Assembly: GCA_013350335.1 (NCBI GenBank) | Contig: CM023539.1 | Coordinates: forward strand, 12,586,302-12,650,301 | Source: Chimonanthus salicifolius | Taxonomy: Eukaryota; Streptophyta; Magnoliopsida; Laurales; Calycanthaceae | Direction of reading: 5' to 3' | Length of the DNA: 64,000 nt | Shown: piece by piece, positions 33,801-45,800 of the stretch | Numbering within the stretch: the first letter of the stretch is position 1 | Layout of the letters: each line of letters starts with the position of its first letter | The notes under the pieces: model-generated | What the model was told of the DNA's origin: nothing | Seen by the model: only the letters and a program-made list of their open reading frames with translations | Databases searched by the model: none | Position numbers and translations under genes: made by a program

Positions 33801-36800
33801 TGAGCGTACAAAGCATATTGAAATTGATTGTCATTTTCTTCGACATCATGTATCCTCAAGAAATGATGTTACTCTATATTTGAAGTCCAAGGATCAATTA
33901 GCTGACATGATGACAAAAATCATTTCTCACTCTTAATTAGATGATGTTTTCAGCAAGCTAAGCTTGATTGATATCTTCACACCAGCTCGAGGGGGAGTGT
34001 TGCAATATTTTGTAATTAAATTTCATTCCTTTTTTGTCGCCTTTATTGACTCCCTGTAATCTATATATACATGTGTAATTATTTCTCTTTATTTTCCACA
34101 TTTTAAAAAAATAGGAAAAAAATAAAATACCTTTTCAACAAATTTTCTTTTCATTCTTGTTTTTGACCACCACAATTTTCACCTTTTATCTTAAAAAAAC
34201 AATTTCTTTTCATTCGAATTTCTTAGCAAGCCCCATTTAAAAAAAAAAAAAAAACTTTCCTTTATCATTTAAAAAAAATAACGCATTTTCTTTTAATTGT
34301 CTTTCAACATTCACCCTCTTTCAAAAACAAAAAAAAATCAATTTGGTTTGTCTTTTTTGTAACTATTTTGTTATGGATTTTATGGAAAAATGTGTTGAAA
34401 TTCAAAGTGGGTTTTAGAGAAATACCCAACGACATGGTAGGGAAAAAAAAAAAATCAATGGCCATTCTCAAGTAGAAAATAGATCTCCTAGAAGCGAAGG
34501 TTCTTCCCAAAAGGCTACAAACCACCAAAAGATAGTGGTGTAGCCACTATTGAAGGTGTCTGTCCACTCCCCATTGTTAGTGATGGACATATTGTCGACA
34601 TTCATGCACTATCACGTGGGGACATGTCACGCCCCGGCCCAACGGGCACATGAGAAACAAGAATATTTTTTTTTCTCAACTCTGAAGCATGCACAACTCA
34701 TTGTCCCAACGCGTGACACCCACACGTGTAACAAGATCCCTACGGATCCTAAGACTTATTGGACTCTTGGTTTGATCGAACTAAATTATTACCTGCCTAC
34801 GTACTCCAATGGAAATCAGATCTTGCATACTTCTCAATTCATTTATTTCATGGCACTAACCTCGTGATTTTATGATGTCATATCAGGACATGCTAATGCT
34901 CAACTGTAGACCTTATCAATAGAGTAAGTCTCGTCCATTATGGGTCTAGGCAATCTCGGGTCTATATCAATCATGTGAACAGCGTCAACCATGGGATCAA
35001 TGTCACTCATGGAATAAACATCAACCATAGGACTTATACCCGAACATAAGTACTATATCCCTCTACGGGGACAATACTCTAAATATGGGTCCAATCATCT
35101 ATGGAATCAATGTCCTCCGTGAGAATATCCATCCACGGTACTAATATACATCCATGGTCACAATGCCCTCTATGAAGATAATCATCCATGGAAATAATCC
35201 TCCATGGGAATAACATCGATGTGACAAATCATTCATCTCTAGTAACACTACATCAGTGAATATCATCTATCCATGGGTAAAAATCATCCATGAATATAAT
35301 CCCTTCATAGATATAATCCATGGGCATAACTCATCCAGGGACACATCATCTACCATGAGATCTTATATCCGTGAGAATAACACTCGCATGAATCACTACA
35401 TGACTGTGGCAACAATAATAAATCATCATATCATATCATAAATATACCACGACCCCTAGAAAAACTTAGGGCCTATGACTTACTAAGCGGGAGACTCACG
35501 GCTGGTGTGATCAAGTCTACCTCGCCCTACATCCCTTCACCTCATGGGTGATTCAATCAAGCTTTAAGGCAGTCGGACCGCACCTTACAAAATAGTACCA
35601 TCCCCATGGGGTAAACGAGTATCTAGCCATGCGCATCAACGCACATCAAATGTGTTATATAGCCGTGAGAGCGCCCTACAGTGCGTAGCATGTGAGGGAC
35701 TCCCTCCTCGACGGCAACCATACGGGACCAAGTCTCCGTAGCCGACCCCACCGTCCAGAATAGCTCCCTGGAACGGATGGTCAAACATCATAATCACGTG
35801 AGGGACGTACCCATACCAAATCTCAATATCAATATCACGTGAGGGACGCACTCACATAATAATAATGTATGAAATAGAATATAAATCATGCTATGCAACA
35901 CTGTCCTACTATCAACATCATCAATGTGAACATAATGTCCACTCAAGGACGCATCTATGGAACGGGCTGTCAAAACATCATGATCCCTTGAGGGACATAG
36001 GCCATGACTTACAAAGTGGGAGATTTTCATAAAACATAGATAATCTACCTCACCCCGCGTCCCTTCACCACTCTGGTGATTAAATCAGCTCTAAGGTGAT
36101 CAATATACGACTTACCAAGTTCGTACCTCCCTAGTAGAGCTCAAAAGTATCTAACCATACGCAATACGTCTTACTAAGTTAGTACCGCCCAAGTAGGGCT
36201 CACAAGTATCTAACCCTGCGTAATACTGCACACCAAGTGTATAAAATAGTCGTGAGAGCGACCTACAGCGTGAAGCATGTGAGGGGCTATACTCCTCAAC
36301 GACAACACAACAGTCGTGAGAGCGACCTACAACACGAAGCATGTGAGGGGCTATACTCCTCGACGGCAACCCTACAGGACCAAGTCCCATAGCCGACGCC
36401 ACCGTTCCAATAAGGTTCCTTGATCTAATCATCATATTGTCACACCAATCTCCTCTAGGGAATGGGGACTACTACTAGTGGGGCCCAAACAAGAGAAATG
36501 CACATCACCAAGTCCTATATACCCTTCGGGTCTAATCCCAACACTAGTAACTCTCAATCTTATCATGCCCATTAATTCAACACCTCATACTCACATCCTA
36601 GATAACCTCCTAGGCATACATCAGTGAGTAATGCAAAAAGGATCATAATCACAACTATAAGGGCAACATATATGGCATAATCACATCATGACCATAATTT
36701 CACAATGATAGCAGCATAGCACATTCCATTACGTTTCATACATTCAACATATCCATCACATTTGGGTTACTTTAGGGACATGGGCTATGCACCAACCCTG

Positions 36801-39800
36801 AGATACACACGTCAAATTTATTTAATATATTCTTAGTCCTTACAATTCATTCAACCCGTCTCATAGTGGTTTATCATCTTAAGTCCAATCACTCCCTTTT
36901 TCACAATATTAACCCAATTAAATTCATCAAGAATTCATCTCAACCCTTCACAAGGGTGATACAGAGCAGCCTAGCTGGGGCTGGGCCCAGTTTCGAGCCA
37001 GGCCCAACTAACTTAAATTACATAGGGTTTTATAACCCTCATGCAGCAGCAAATGAAGGACAGAGAACGTGGGAAAAAAAAAAAAAAAGAGAATACGATT
37101 GGCATTGCCTCCATGCGAATTGGAATCCCTTACCTGCGGTGTGAAGCCGAAAGATGGTGAAAGCCTCTTTGAACGAGGTACCTATCTTTCTTCTTCTTGT
37201 CGCTTCTTCTCCCTTCTTCTCTTTTCTTCTCCCTTCTCCTTCTCTTCTTATCTCTTTTCTTTTCTTCTATTCTTCTTCTCCTTCTCCTTCTCTCTTTTCT
37301 TCTTCTTCCCTCTTCTCTTTTGTTGCCGTCACCATCCCCTCCCTTTCTTCCTATTTCCGCCACCTGTCACAGCCCCTAAAGCTGTTGCCGCCCTCTTCTT
37401 TCATCCCTAAATTGCTGCTGTAAGCCTTTGTAGCCCCCCCTTCTCAGCCTTCAAGACCCTCCTTGTTGCTGCCCAACACTCCCAGATCTCCTGTATTGCA
37501 TTTCTGTCCCACTCAGCACCCTCCTTTGGTGTTGACAATCCTTAAATCCAAGTCCCTTCAGTGTCGCCAGCCCTCCCATGCTATCTGTGACTTCCGCTAT
37601 CCCCTCCTAGCCTCTTCCTTGCTAGAGGACCCCTCCTATACCCCAGATCGCACCCCTTTTTACTACTGCTGCTACAATCTTCCTACAGTCCCTCACTGCT
37701 GTCTTAAGTCCCTTTTGGACCTCCCCTCTCCATTGCCAGTCCATACAGCCCATCCACTTGCCTTCGCCACCCCCACACCCTATCCCCTTTGCTGCCACAG
37801 TCCTTTATCGGCCTTTACAGTGCTGTCCCAATCTGATTTTCCCCATCTATGTCCTGACATAATTCTTCCTTAGCCTTCCCTTACATCTGTCCTGCATTTC
37901 TAGCCCCGATCTTAGCATGTCCAATCCTTTCCTAAGCCTTTTGCCACTTCCGATATCCGTTATAACCCTTATAATTACTTTCGGATTATCCTATAATTGT
38001 CTACATTAGATCTCCAAGAATTACTTTGATTATATGTGGTGAATTTATATTTTGAATCTGCAATATTAGTTTGGTGATTAATTTCAGCACATTTAGAATT
38101 AGGACATATCAGATTTTTCCCCAAATATGGTTACATTAGGCATTTTATGGTTCTTTAATTTGATGTCCTATCTCATTTAGGCATTTAGGGTTACCTATCC
38201 CAATTTTCTTGCATCAAAGGGTCTCCAACAATTAACACAAATTATCCATCATCCTTAATATAAATGGATGAGACACAATGCATCTTTTGATCGAGCTGAG
38301 GCACAATGCTCTCAATTGCCTATCTACCACATAATAGATCAGATCAACCGTAGTTTATTATTTTCACATTTGGGTTGACATTGGAGAGTGGTCATACTTT
38401 TACTTTGGAGAAATCAAACAAGACTTTCTTAACATTTACATTACATTCCATGCATTCTCAATCATGCTAGCTCATCCCCATTGTAGCACAAGTTAACCCC
38501 TTTGGGTTATAAGATACTTGACCTTAATTCACTCATATCACTTAGTTTAACCCTTCATCAAGTTGCTCTTCAAATCATGGAAATTCATTCTATACATAGT
38601 TAAGTTGATCCACTACAACCATTATCAACATAGGTACTCACTAGTGATATACATATCATCACAAAATCCAAGCATGGCATTAAAACACATTCATCATGCT
38701 ATTATATGAGTTACCCATCTAAGAATTCCAATCACAATTATGAGAATTCATTTGATACATACATTACTCAACCATATACAAGTATGGGAAGTTACCAAGG
38801 CCCTACATTACACATCTTGGGCAATCTTGATTTATCATACATTTTATCATACTTCAACACATCACAAATCTATGAATTCTCAATTATAGTAAACATAGGG
38901 AAATTCATACATATGTATCCGATACAATATATTCACATCCATCACACATAAGCATAGGGAGGTCAGACCATAACCTTACCCAATTATGTATTGGAATGTG
39001 CACAAAGCAACATTCACTCAAACATATTATCAAACACCTTGTGAGCATGGAATTTTACAAATATTCCCAATGCTCAAAGTGTATGGCATTCCCCAATTTG
39101 GATTTCCAATAGATTTTCTCATTCAACTCGGGTTTACTGAGTCCGAAATTTGGGGTAATTAGGCACTAATCGTCTCAAACTCTTGAATTAGACCATCCAA
39201 GGCAATAGCCAAAACCCCCCAGTTTTACCCAATGTTGTCAAACTTCAATCGTATCGAAAATTGATTTATGAGTATGAATCGTGAATCGAAAATCGTAGAA
39301 TCGTAAGATTTACACTATTTATTATTATCCCCTCATTCTCACTACCATTTTGTTGACCTGGGCCATTACAGGACACTTTGCACAAAGCTTTCGAGTCTGA
39401 AATTACGAATGATGATATCCGCGCCTTAGCAGATAAAGTTCAAATCCATCACAATAAGATTGTTTCGACTCTCTTCACCAAGACCAATCAGACAAAAGAG
39501 ATTCCTCAAGCCATTTAACCGAGTCAACCAGATTTGTTGGCCTTCCCTCTAGAAGAGGCCAAGACTCATTCAATCTACTTTGATGGGTTATGATGTAGGA
39601 CACGACAAGCATACACCCTTATTTTAGTATTTTCATATGTAGCATTATTTTTAGAGTCCTTGTTTTAAGAAAGCCAGGTTGGTGGTTTTCCTTGTTGGTT
39701 TAGGAGTCTACAATAAGATTACAAATGTGCTAGAGTTGGAAACCACTTTGTGGCCTTTCAAACTTAGAGTCCTACTTTATTTTTAGTTGTTTGTTTCCTA

Positions 39801-42800
39801 TATAATGCTGAATGGAATAGAGAGATACACCTCTTCAAAATTATGAATTAAATCAGAATTATTAGAAGGTATTTACATGTTTATTCCTATTTTCTCCTTA
39901 TGTCCTTCGTTGCAGACGATTCTATCTCTTCATGCCTAGTTGTAGTCGTGCTCCTGCATCAATTGGTTCAGAGCCACGGTTCTTTGTATCTTTGTTATAC
40001 AGAGATAACCCTGTTTTGAGATAGGTCCCTGCATTCTCAAGAACGATCGTGGTCTCGATTTATCGTAAAAAAGAAGCAAAAAAAAAAAAAAAGAGATTTT
40101 TGAAGAACATGTGCTCCTGCTGCATCATCTTCAGTCGTCCTCCATCCCCTCCTCCTCCAGCTTCCGCCTCTACTTCACTCGTCTCGCCGGCTGCTTTTCC
40201 ACATCCCTTTATTTCGCTGCGAGGCCAGACCCTTCCCGATACTAGTTTTCGCAAACTCGAACCCTTCCTCTACCCTTCACCTGCCCATTGCTTCCCTGCA
40301 TTCGCACCTCTTTCTCCTCCCCCTTTTCCAACAACAAAACAAAAACCCAGCCAGCCATCTTCCCTGCACCAGACTCCATCGTCATCAAGCCCCCTTCGAT
40401 TGTCTTCTCCAAACGACAAACCCAACGACAGAAAACAAAACCCCCACCCAATCCATCTACCTGCTGCGAAAACCCTTACATCTTCTCTTCCCTTTTCGAT
40501 GCAATGTCTCTTCTTTCCCTTCCTTGTGCTTCCGCCGCTGAGCCCTCTCTGTTTTTTTTTTCACCTTTTCTCTCTCCCCCTCTTCCGTTTCTATCCTTGT
40601 GTTTTAACCCAAATTTAACCCTAACTTATCGCTTTACTCCCACGTGCGTCAATACACCCGTGAATAACCCATTCGTTCTCACGCTCACACGTGTTCCACA
40701 ACTTACCCCATTCATTTAAGTTCCAACTTCCCATTCGTACATTCTTTTGAAACCCCGAACCAATTCAACCCGCAGCATCAGGTGGACTCAAAGGCGACCC
40801 ATAGTGGTAACAAGTATATTACCCAAGCTGAGATTAAAGAACTTTTGTCTGACGTGTGATCTGACTTTCTAGATTTTTTACAAGAATTTAAAGAAATATT
40901 GCACGGCAGAAACTCCAGCGACACGAAGAAGGTGAACAAACACTCGAAATAAGTGTTTTGCATTCCACGAGACGCGTGCCGACTCCTCTAGAGTCACCAT
41001 CGAAGTTCGTGCCTGCCCCGGAGTCAAACTCAAAGTTCATGCATGCTCATCCGGAAGTCATGACCCCACAGCCATTGCATGTGTTGGAGAAACAGCCTAT
41101 TGTGTTACTGGCTCCACAGTCGATGCAACCGACGAGTGTCTATCCACCACCACCAATACCAACCCCTTCACCACCACCGCCAATTACCCAACCGTTTCCC
41201 TTACCCCAACCCGAGCCTATTACGGTTGCTAAGGATTCATCTATGGTTCTCCGTACCGTATCATGCTCACCTCCTATCCTCTCATTGGTGCCTCGTCCGA
41301 CAGACCCTCCAGACCATGTTATCACGCCAATGCAATATGAAGACCCCTTCCCGATCAGATTGGTTCGTCCATGCTTGAGCCCGTTTGCGGTCCTTAACTT
41401 CTGCGTCCCACAGCAGGAAAGCTCTCATCGTCTGCATGTAGCAAGTTGTGCAATTACAAGCTTCGTCATTCGCATCTACGACCTTAGTCTTCATCTTTGT
41501 TTGGTGCCTTGTGCTTTGGCTGATTTCAACTCGAGAACGAGTTCTTTTCAAGACCAGGGGACTGCTGTAGGACACGACAAACATACACCCTTATTTTAGT
41601 ATTTCGTATGTAGTATTATTTTTAGTCCTTGTTTTAAGAAAGCCAGGCAGGTGACTTTCCTTGTTGGTTTAGAAGTCTACAATAAGATTAGAAGTGTGCT
41701 AGAGTTGGAAACCATTTCGTGGCCTTCCAAACTTAGAGTCCTAGTTTATTTTTAGTTGTTTGTTTCCTATATAATGCTAAGAATGAAAGAGAGGGATACA
41801 CCTCTTCGAAATTATGAATTAAATCACAATTATTAGAAGGTATTTACCTGTCTTATCCCTATTTCCCCCTTTCTGCCTTCGTTGCAGACGATTCTATCTC
41901 TTCCTACCTAGTTGCAGTCGTGCTCCCGCATCAGGTTCACTCTCCATGTTCATTCAGTGGCAGGCGTCAATTGTCCAGTTATAATGCCCGTGACAAGAAA
42001 TCCACATCTTCAAAATTATCAAATTTACACTGGAGTTGACGCAGATCTCCATTTTTTCTAGACAGTTTGGTGCATTCGACGAATTTAATTCGTGATCTCA
42101 TTGCTTGAGGATATTTTCTGAACCTTGACAACAAAGCTCTTTTCCAAAGGGGTGGGAATGATATATTCCAAGTTAATAAAAGATTACTATAATATTTTAG
42201 GGATATTTTTGGTATTTATCTGTATTTTCCAATTATTTTCATTTAAGTTGTACCCTAATCCTATTTATAGACTGACTGAATAATGAAATAATCAAAGAAG
42301 AGTTCCTGCAAAACAAAGAATTTGGCTAGGAGGCCGGTTTCTCCTCAAAGTGTAACCAAAGGAGGTTGATTTCCCCCTCAAACAAAATACCTATGTCCCA
42401 TTTTCTCCATCTCCCGAGATTTGAATCTCTATCACAACACAATTAGGAAGCATATTTTGAGGAAAAATAGTCAACAGTAGTGTGAAGCCAAGACACGTAG
42501 CACGAGCAACTCCGAAAGAACTCTACAAAGCCTAGACAACTAGAGCTCATTCTCGTCAATGTGGAATACAATTATATCTACATATTGTAGATGTAGATAT
42601 AATTGTATTTCACATCTACAACACTCATGGCATAAATGGAAGGTGCTTACTGTCAGCCTGAAAAGCTATGGATTCTAGTCACATTACCATTTAAAATAAA
42701 TATCCTAAAAAGAGCATATAAGTCTCATTTCACTTTTCTAGGTTGTTTGGTGGTTCTACCAAGTTTTGGATCATCTAGGGCAATGCAGTTCAATATAGAA

Positions 42801-45800
42801 AGGTTGCCTTGAATGTCTGCCCAAACTCTCAAATATCATACAATCAAAGGCTGGCAATCACTCATTACATTTGATTATGACCACCTATGTCCAGAACTCC
42901 TAAAGATGCATCTTCCTGGGAGAAACCTCAAAACAACAAATATCCCACCTAAATGTGGGTATTGGAAAAGCTAGGTTTTCTAAAATTATAGTATGTCAAA
43001 AGCTTCTCTAATGTAAACATAACTTCAATGGTAATTATCTTATGTATGAAGCATATTAAATGGTTTAAGGCCTTCATGGAAGAACACGATATTGTATTAA
43101 AAGAGGAAAGCAATTAGAAACCTAGAGTTTAAGGGATTGAGAACATATTAGATTGTGGAATGATGGAGAATATGATTTTATGATAGAAGGGAGTGGAAAC
43201 GTAGAACTCAGAAAGCTGCCTCAACTAGTGATGACGACGATGATGAAAGAATCTGATAAGCCCATTTGGAAGACCTTTCCAAATGGAAAATTCCGTAAAA
43301 GGCTTTTTTTATTTTTTTTAATTGATTGATTAAGCATTATTGCAATTATGTCAATGGCTAACTATTCCTTCTATGACATTGAACATACAACGGAATGAAC
43401 AGACAACAATAAGACATTGCTCGTACCCTAAAAGAAAAAGTAGTCTATCAAAACAACCGCTACTATTAGACAGATGCTGGCAACCACAAAGAACAACTGA
43501 AACTTAAGAACCTCAGCAATGTGATTTGAAAATAACCAAAAACTGCATATTAAGATATGAAACCCATTAAAATAAAGAATGAAAGAGCAACCTGATATGG
43601 CCGGTGTTAGAACCCCATCTCCTATCACCATGCAAGTGCCCACAAGGACAAGGATAAGAAGTGCACTCTTTCTACATGGGTGTGCCTCCAACCATCTCTT
43701 AGTTTTGGCAGCAACTGAATTCTCATTGAATGTGTTATGACTATATGTCGTTAGCTCTTCATCTGTTCGGTGTTGGTTGGGAATGGTAATTATTTGAGCA
43801 TGACGACAAAGTAATGAATAAAGAGCAAATGTTCCACCTGCGGAAAGAAATAAATATTGTTACAGGGATTTGATGTTACCATCAGAAAAGAAAATTGATC
43901 AATTCTAATGGTCTAAATACGCAACATTTTATTTTTGACATACTCATAAACCTGGGCACTAAAGATATCATGTAATCATCACCAATTCAACAAACAAATT
44001 GGTTAGACCACAAAAAAAGAAGTAAAAGAAGAACCAATTGTGCACTGTTCAGACCCATGAATGCAAGGAAAGTAATTTATAGAGGGTGCGATACAGAACA
44101 TTTCATGCTTAGGGTGGTGTGGGAAACTTTGATCTTGTTAGGTTGGTAGAAGCTCTCTTGCCTTCCTGCATCAAGAAAGGGTCTGATGCCTTACATCTAA
44201 CAACCTGAAATACATGCAAAAAAAATCAGCTCGACAACTATTCAAAACTCTACATTTCTGCATACCCTTACACAAGTCAAGCCACGTTTGCTTCTTTTAT
44301 CAAGAAAAGGTGATCCACTACAACCTTCCCTCACCAACCCATGGGGGGCTGCATTGTGAGGCCCAAATGGATGGACACAAATCCACAAGGATGCAAGGGA
44401 TGCAACGGGGCATCAAGGATTGGATGAATATTTCATTTTGAATGGATTATGGTAGCCATGAGATAGTGCACCAAAAACAAACACCTTCTCCTTTTCTAAC
44501 CATCTCAAATTGCATCAATTTCATTAGTCACTTGAGAATGTGTTGCAAGTATGCGACAAACTGCTTTTGTGACACAAGGATCAAGAAAAGGAGAAGGTGT
44601 TTTGTGAAACACGTATACTTAACAATAATAACATCAACTACAACAATAACAACAGCAACAGCAACAACAACAACAACGATAATTCAGGAAAAGGAGAAAA
44701 TTCAGAAATAGTTGCATGTCTAGATATTAGCATCTTTTCCGCTGTCTTCTTTTCCATTGAAAAAATTAAAACAATTCCCACAATAGTAAAATACAAGAGG
44801 AATCATACAGATTGTGGCCCAAACATATGGAACCAGTCTACAGCTAGTCTTATGCTGTCCAAGAAGGTATAGATCCACATGTTCTATAGCAAAATGGCCC
44901 CATGTCTAATTGAATTTCATAAGGTGAGAGAGGTATGATATATATCTCTATATGCTTTATATTTGAATAATATCATGACCTAACACTCAACATAATTATG
45001 TAAATCATTAATCATCCACTATATAAAGATCAACACGCCAATGCCAATGGGTTGAACAAAATACAGCTCACAGGATGAACCTGAGACCCAAGACACACAC
45101 CAAAGAAGAGTAGGCCTCATGCCTGGAAATTTAGTCTCAGTTTGACCCGTAAAATGGATGAGTCAAAAATTAGAGGACTGAGTCTCCGAGTCCGAGTCCG
45201 AGTCACCAATTTAGCAACCGTCAACCAATCTCAACCATTTTCCACTTGAATCAACTGTCAACAGCGGTTAATGTTTTAAATTCAAAAGAGAGACGCAACT
45301 GTTTGGGATGGGGATAAAAAAGAAAGTTGAGGAAGAAATTGAAAGGGGGGGTCCCTGTAGGGACGTTGCTCAAAGAGCCAGAGAGAAAAAGGACGCTGAG
45401 ACAACATGGAAATCTCAGAAAGCCTGGGAAGTGGCTCAGGCCACTTTCAAGAATTTGTTCATGATGGGTTTCATGATCTGGATGGCTGGAAGCACAGTCC
45501 ATTTGTTTGGCATTGGCATCACATTCTTCCCTCTCTTGGTGGCCTTCTCATTCAAAGGTCAATAACAAAAACTTGGCTTTCATGCTCTCCAAGGTTCTCA
45601 GGCACTACAGATGGATCATGCCCGCCTACAAATGCCAGCAGACATCGAGCAAATGGCAGTAACAAAGTAGACCAGCACCAACGCTGGACTTTGGCAGCAT
45701 CTGGGACGCTGAAATGATTTCAGACAGTCGAAGATGGATTCGTGGATTACGGTTCAGACAGTAGTTGGACCCATCAAGTTCCAGAGCCAAGTAACCATGC

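Larger units (their letters stand above)
26530..33936 (+). pseudogene. copia-2 pol remnant, gag largely missing
   Basis: Protease site [12 protein letters not shown] at 26706-26740, with the catalytic motif intact. Integrase pieces [12 protein letters not shown] (27070) and SLTHSDVW (27235). RT pieces [11 protein letters not shown] (28250) and a decayed catalytic box YVDGIVLT (28794). RNase H pieces [20 protein letters not shown] (29095) and GYSDAN (29278). The frame is then cut by the TRIM, continues for 47 bases (29964-30010), is cut by the solo LTR, and ends as [12 protein letters not shown] and DQLADMMTK (33750-33920). Many stops and frameshifts. The gag zinc knuckle was not found between the leader and the protease, so gag is probably deleted. 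Confidence 0.88.
25280..34107 (+). mobile_element. Ty1/copia element copia-2, nested in E1 and itself invaded twice
   Basis: 5' LTR 25280-25471 followed directly by primer site TGGTATCATCC; polypurine tract GAGGGGGAG at 33989-33997 and 3' LTR from 33998. The internal order protease, integrase, RT, RNase H is Ty1/copia. The 3' LTR matches only for about its first 90 bases, so its right end (given as about 34107) is uncertain and no duplication was found. The leader (25482-26500) matches the leaders of copia-1 (minus strand, 4990-4050) and of the element starting at 62945, so the three belong to one family. A TRIM (29460-29958) and a solo LTR (30011-33741) interrupt the RNase H region. Confidence 0.88.
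39591..41933 (+). mobile_element. Non-autonomous LTR element E2 (2.3 kb)
   Basis: LTRs 39591-39961 and 41563-41933, both 371 bp and nearly identical, TG..CA (TGATGTAGGACACG / TGCTGTAGGACACG starts, GCATCA ends). Duplication GGTTA (39586-39590) / GGTTC (41934-41938). The primer-site-like ATTGGTTCAGAGCC follows the left LTR and the tract CCAGGGGAC precedes the right one. The 1.6-kb internal part has no RT or integrase but two proline/serine-rich open frames. Confidence 0.9.
24253..42434 (+). mobile_element. Non-autonomous LTR element E1 carrying three independent nested insertions
   Basis: LTRs 24253-24537 (285 bp) and 42159-42434 (276 bp) share TAATAAAAGAT, TTTGGCTAGGAGG, GTTTCTCCTCAAAGTG and CCCATTTTCTC blocks. 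A tRNA primer site TGGTATCAGAAC starts at 24541 and a polypurine tract AAAGGGGTGGGAA precedes the right LTR. Duplication AAACA (24248-24252) / CAACA (42435-42439), 4 of 5. When the nested elements are removed, only about 1.7 kb of internal DNA remains (24538-25279, about 34108-34624, 39376-39590, 41939-42158) without RT or integrase, so E1 itself was non-autonomous. It fills most of intron 3, antisense to the host gene. Confidence 0.85.

Noticed and set aside
37069..37423. Ser/Phe/Leu-rich frames and an Arg/Lys-rich opposite frame
   Set aside because: Pyrimidine tract of the 4.7-kb LTR; open by composition only.
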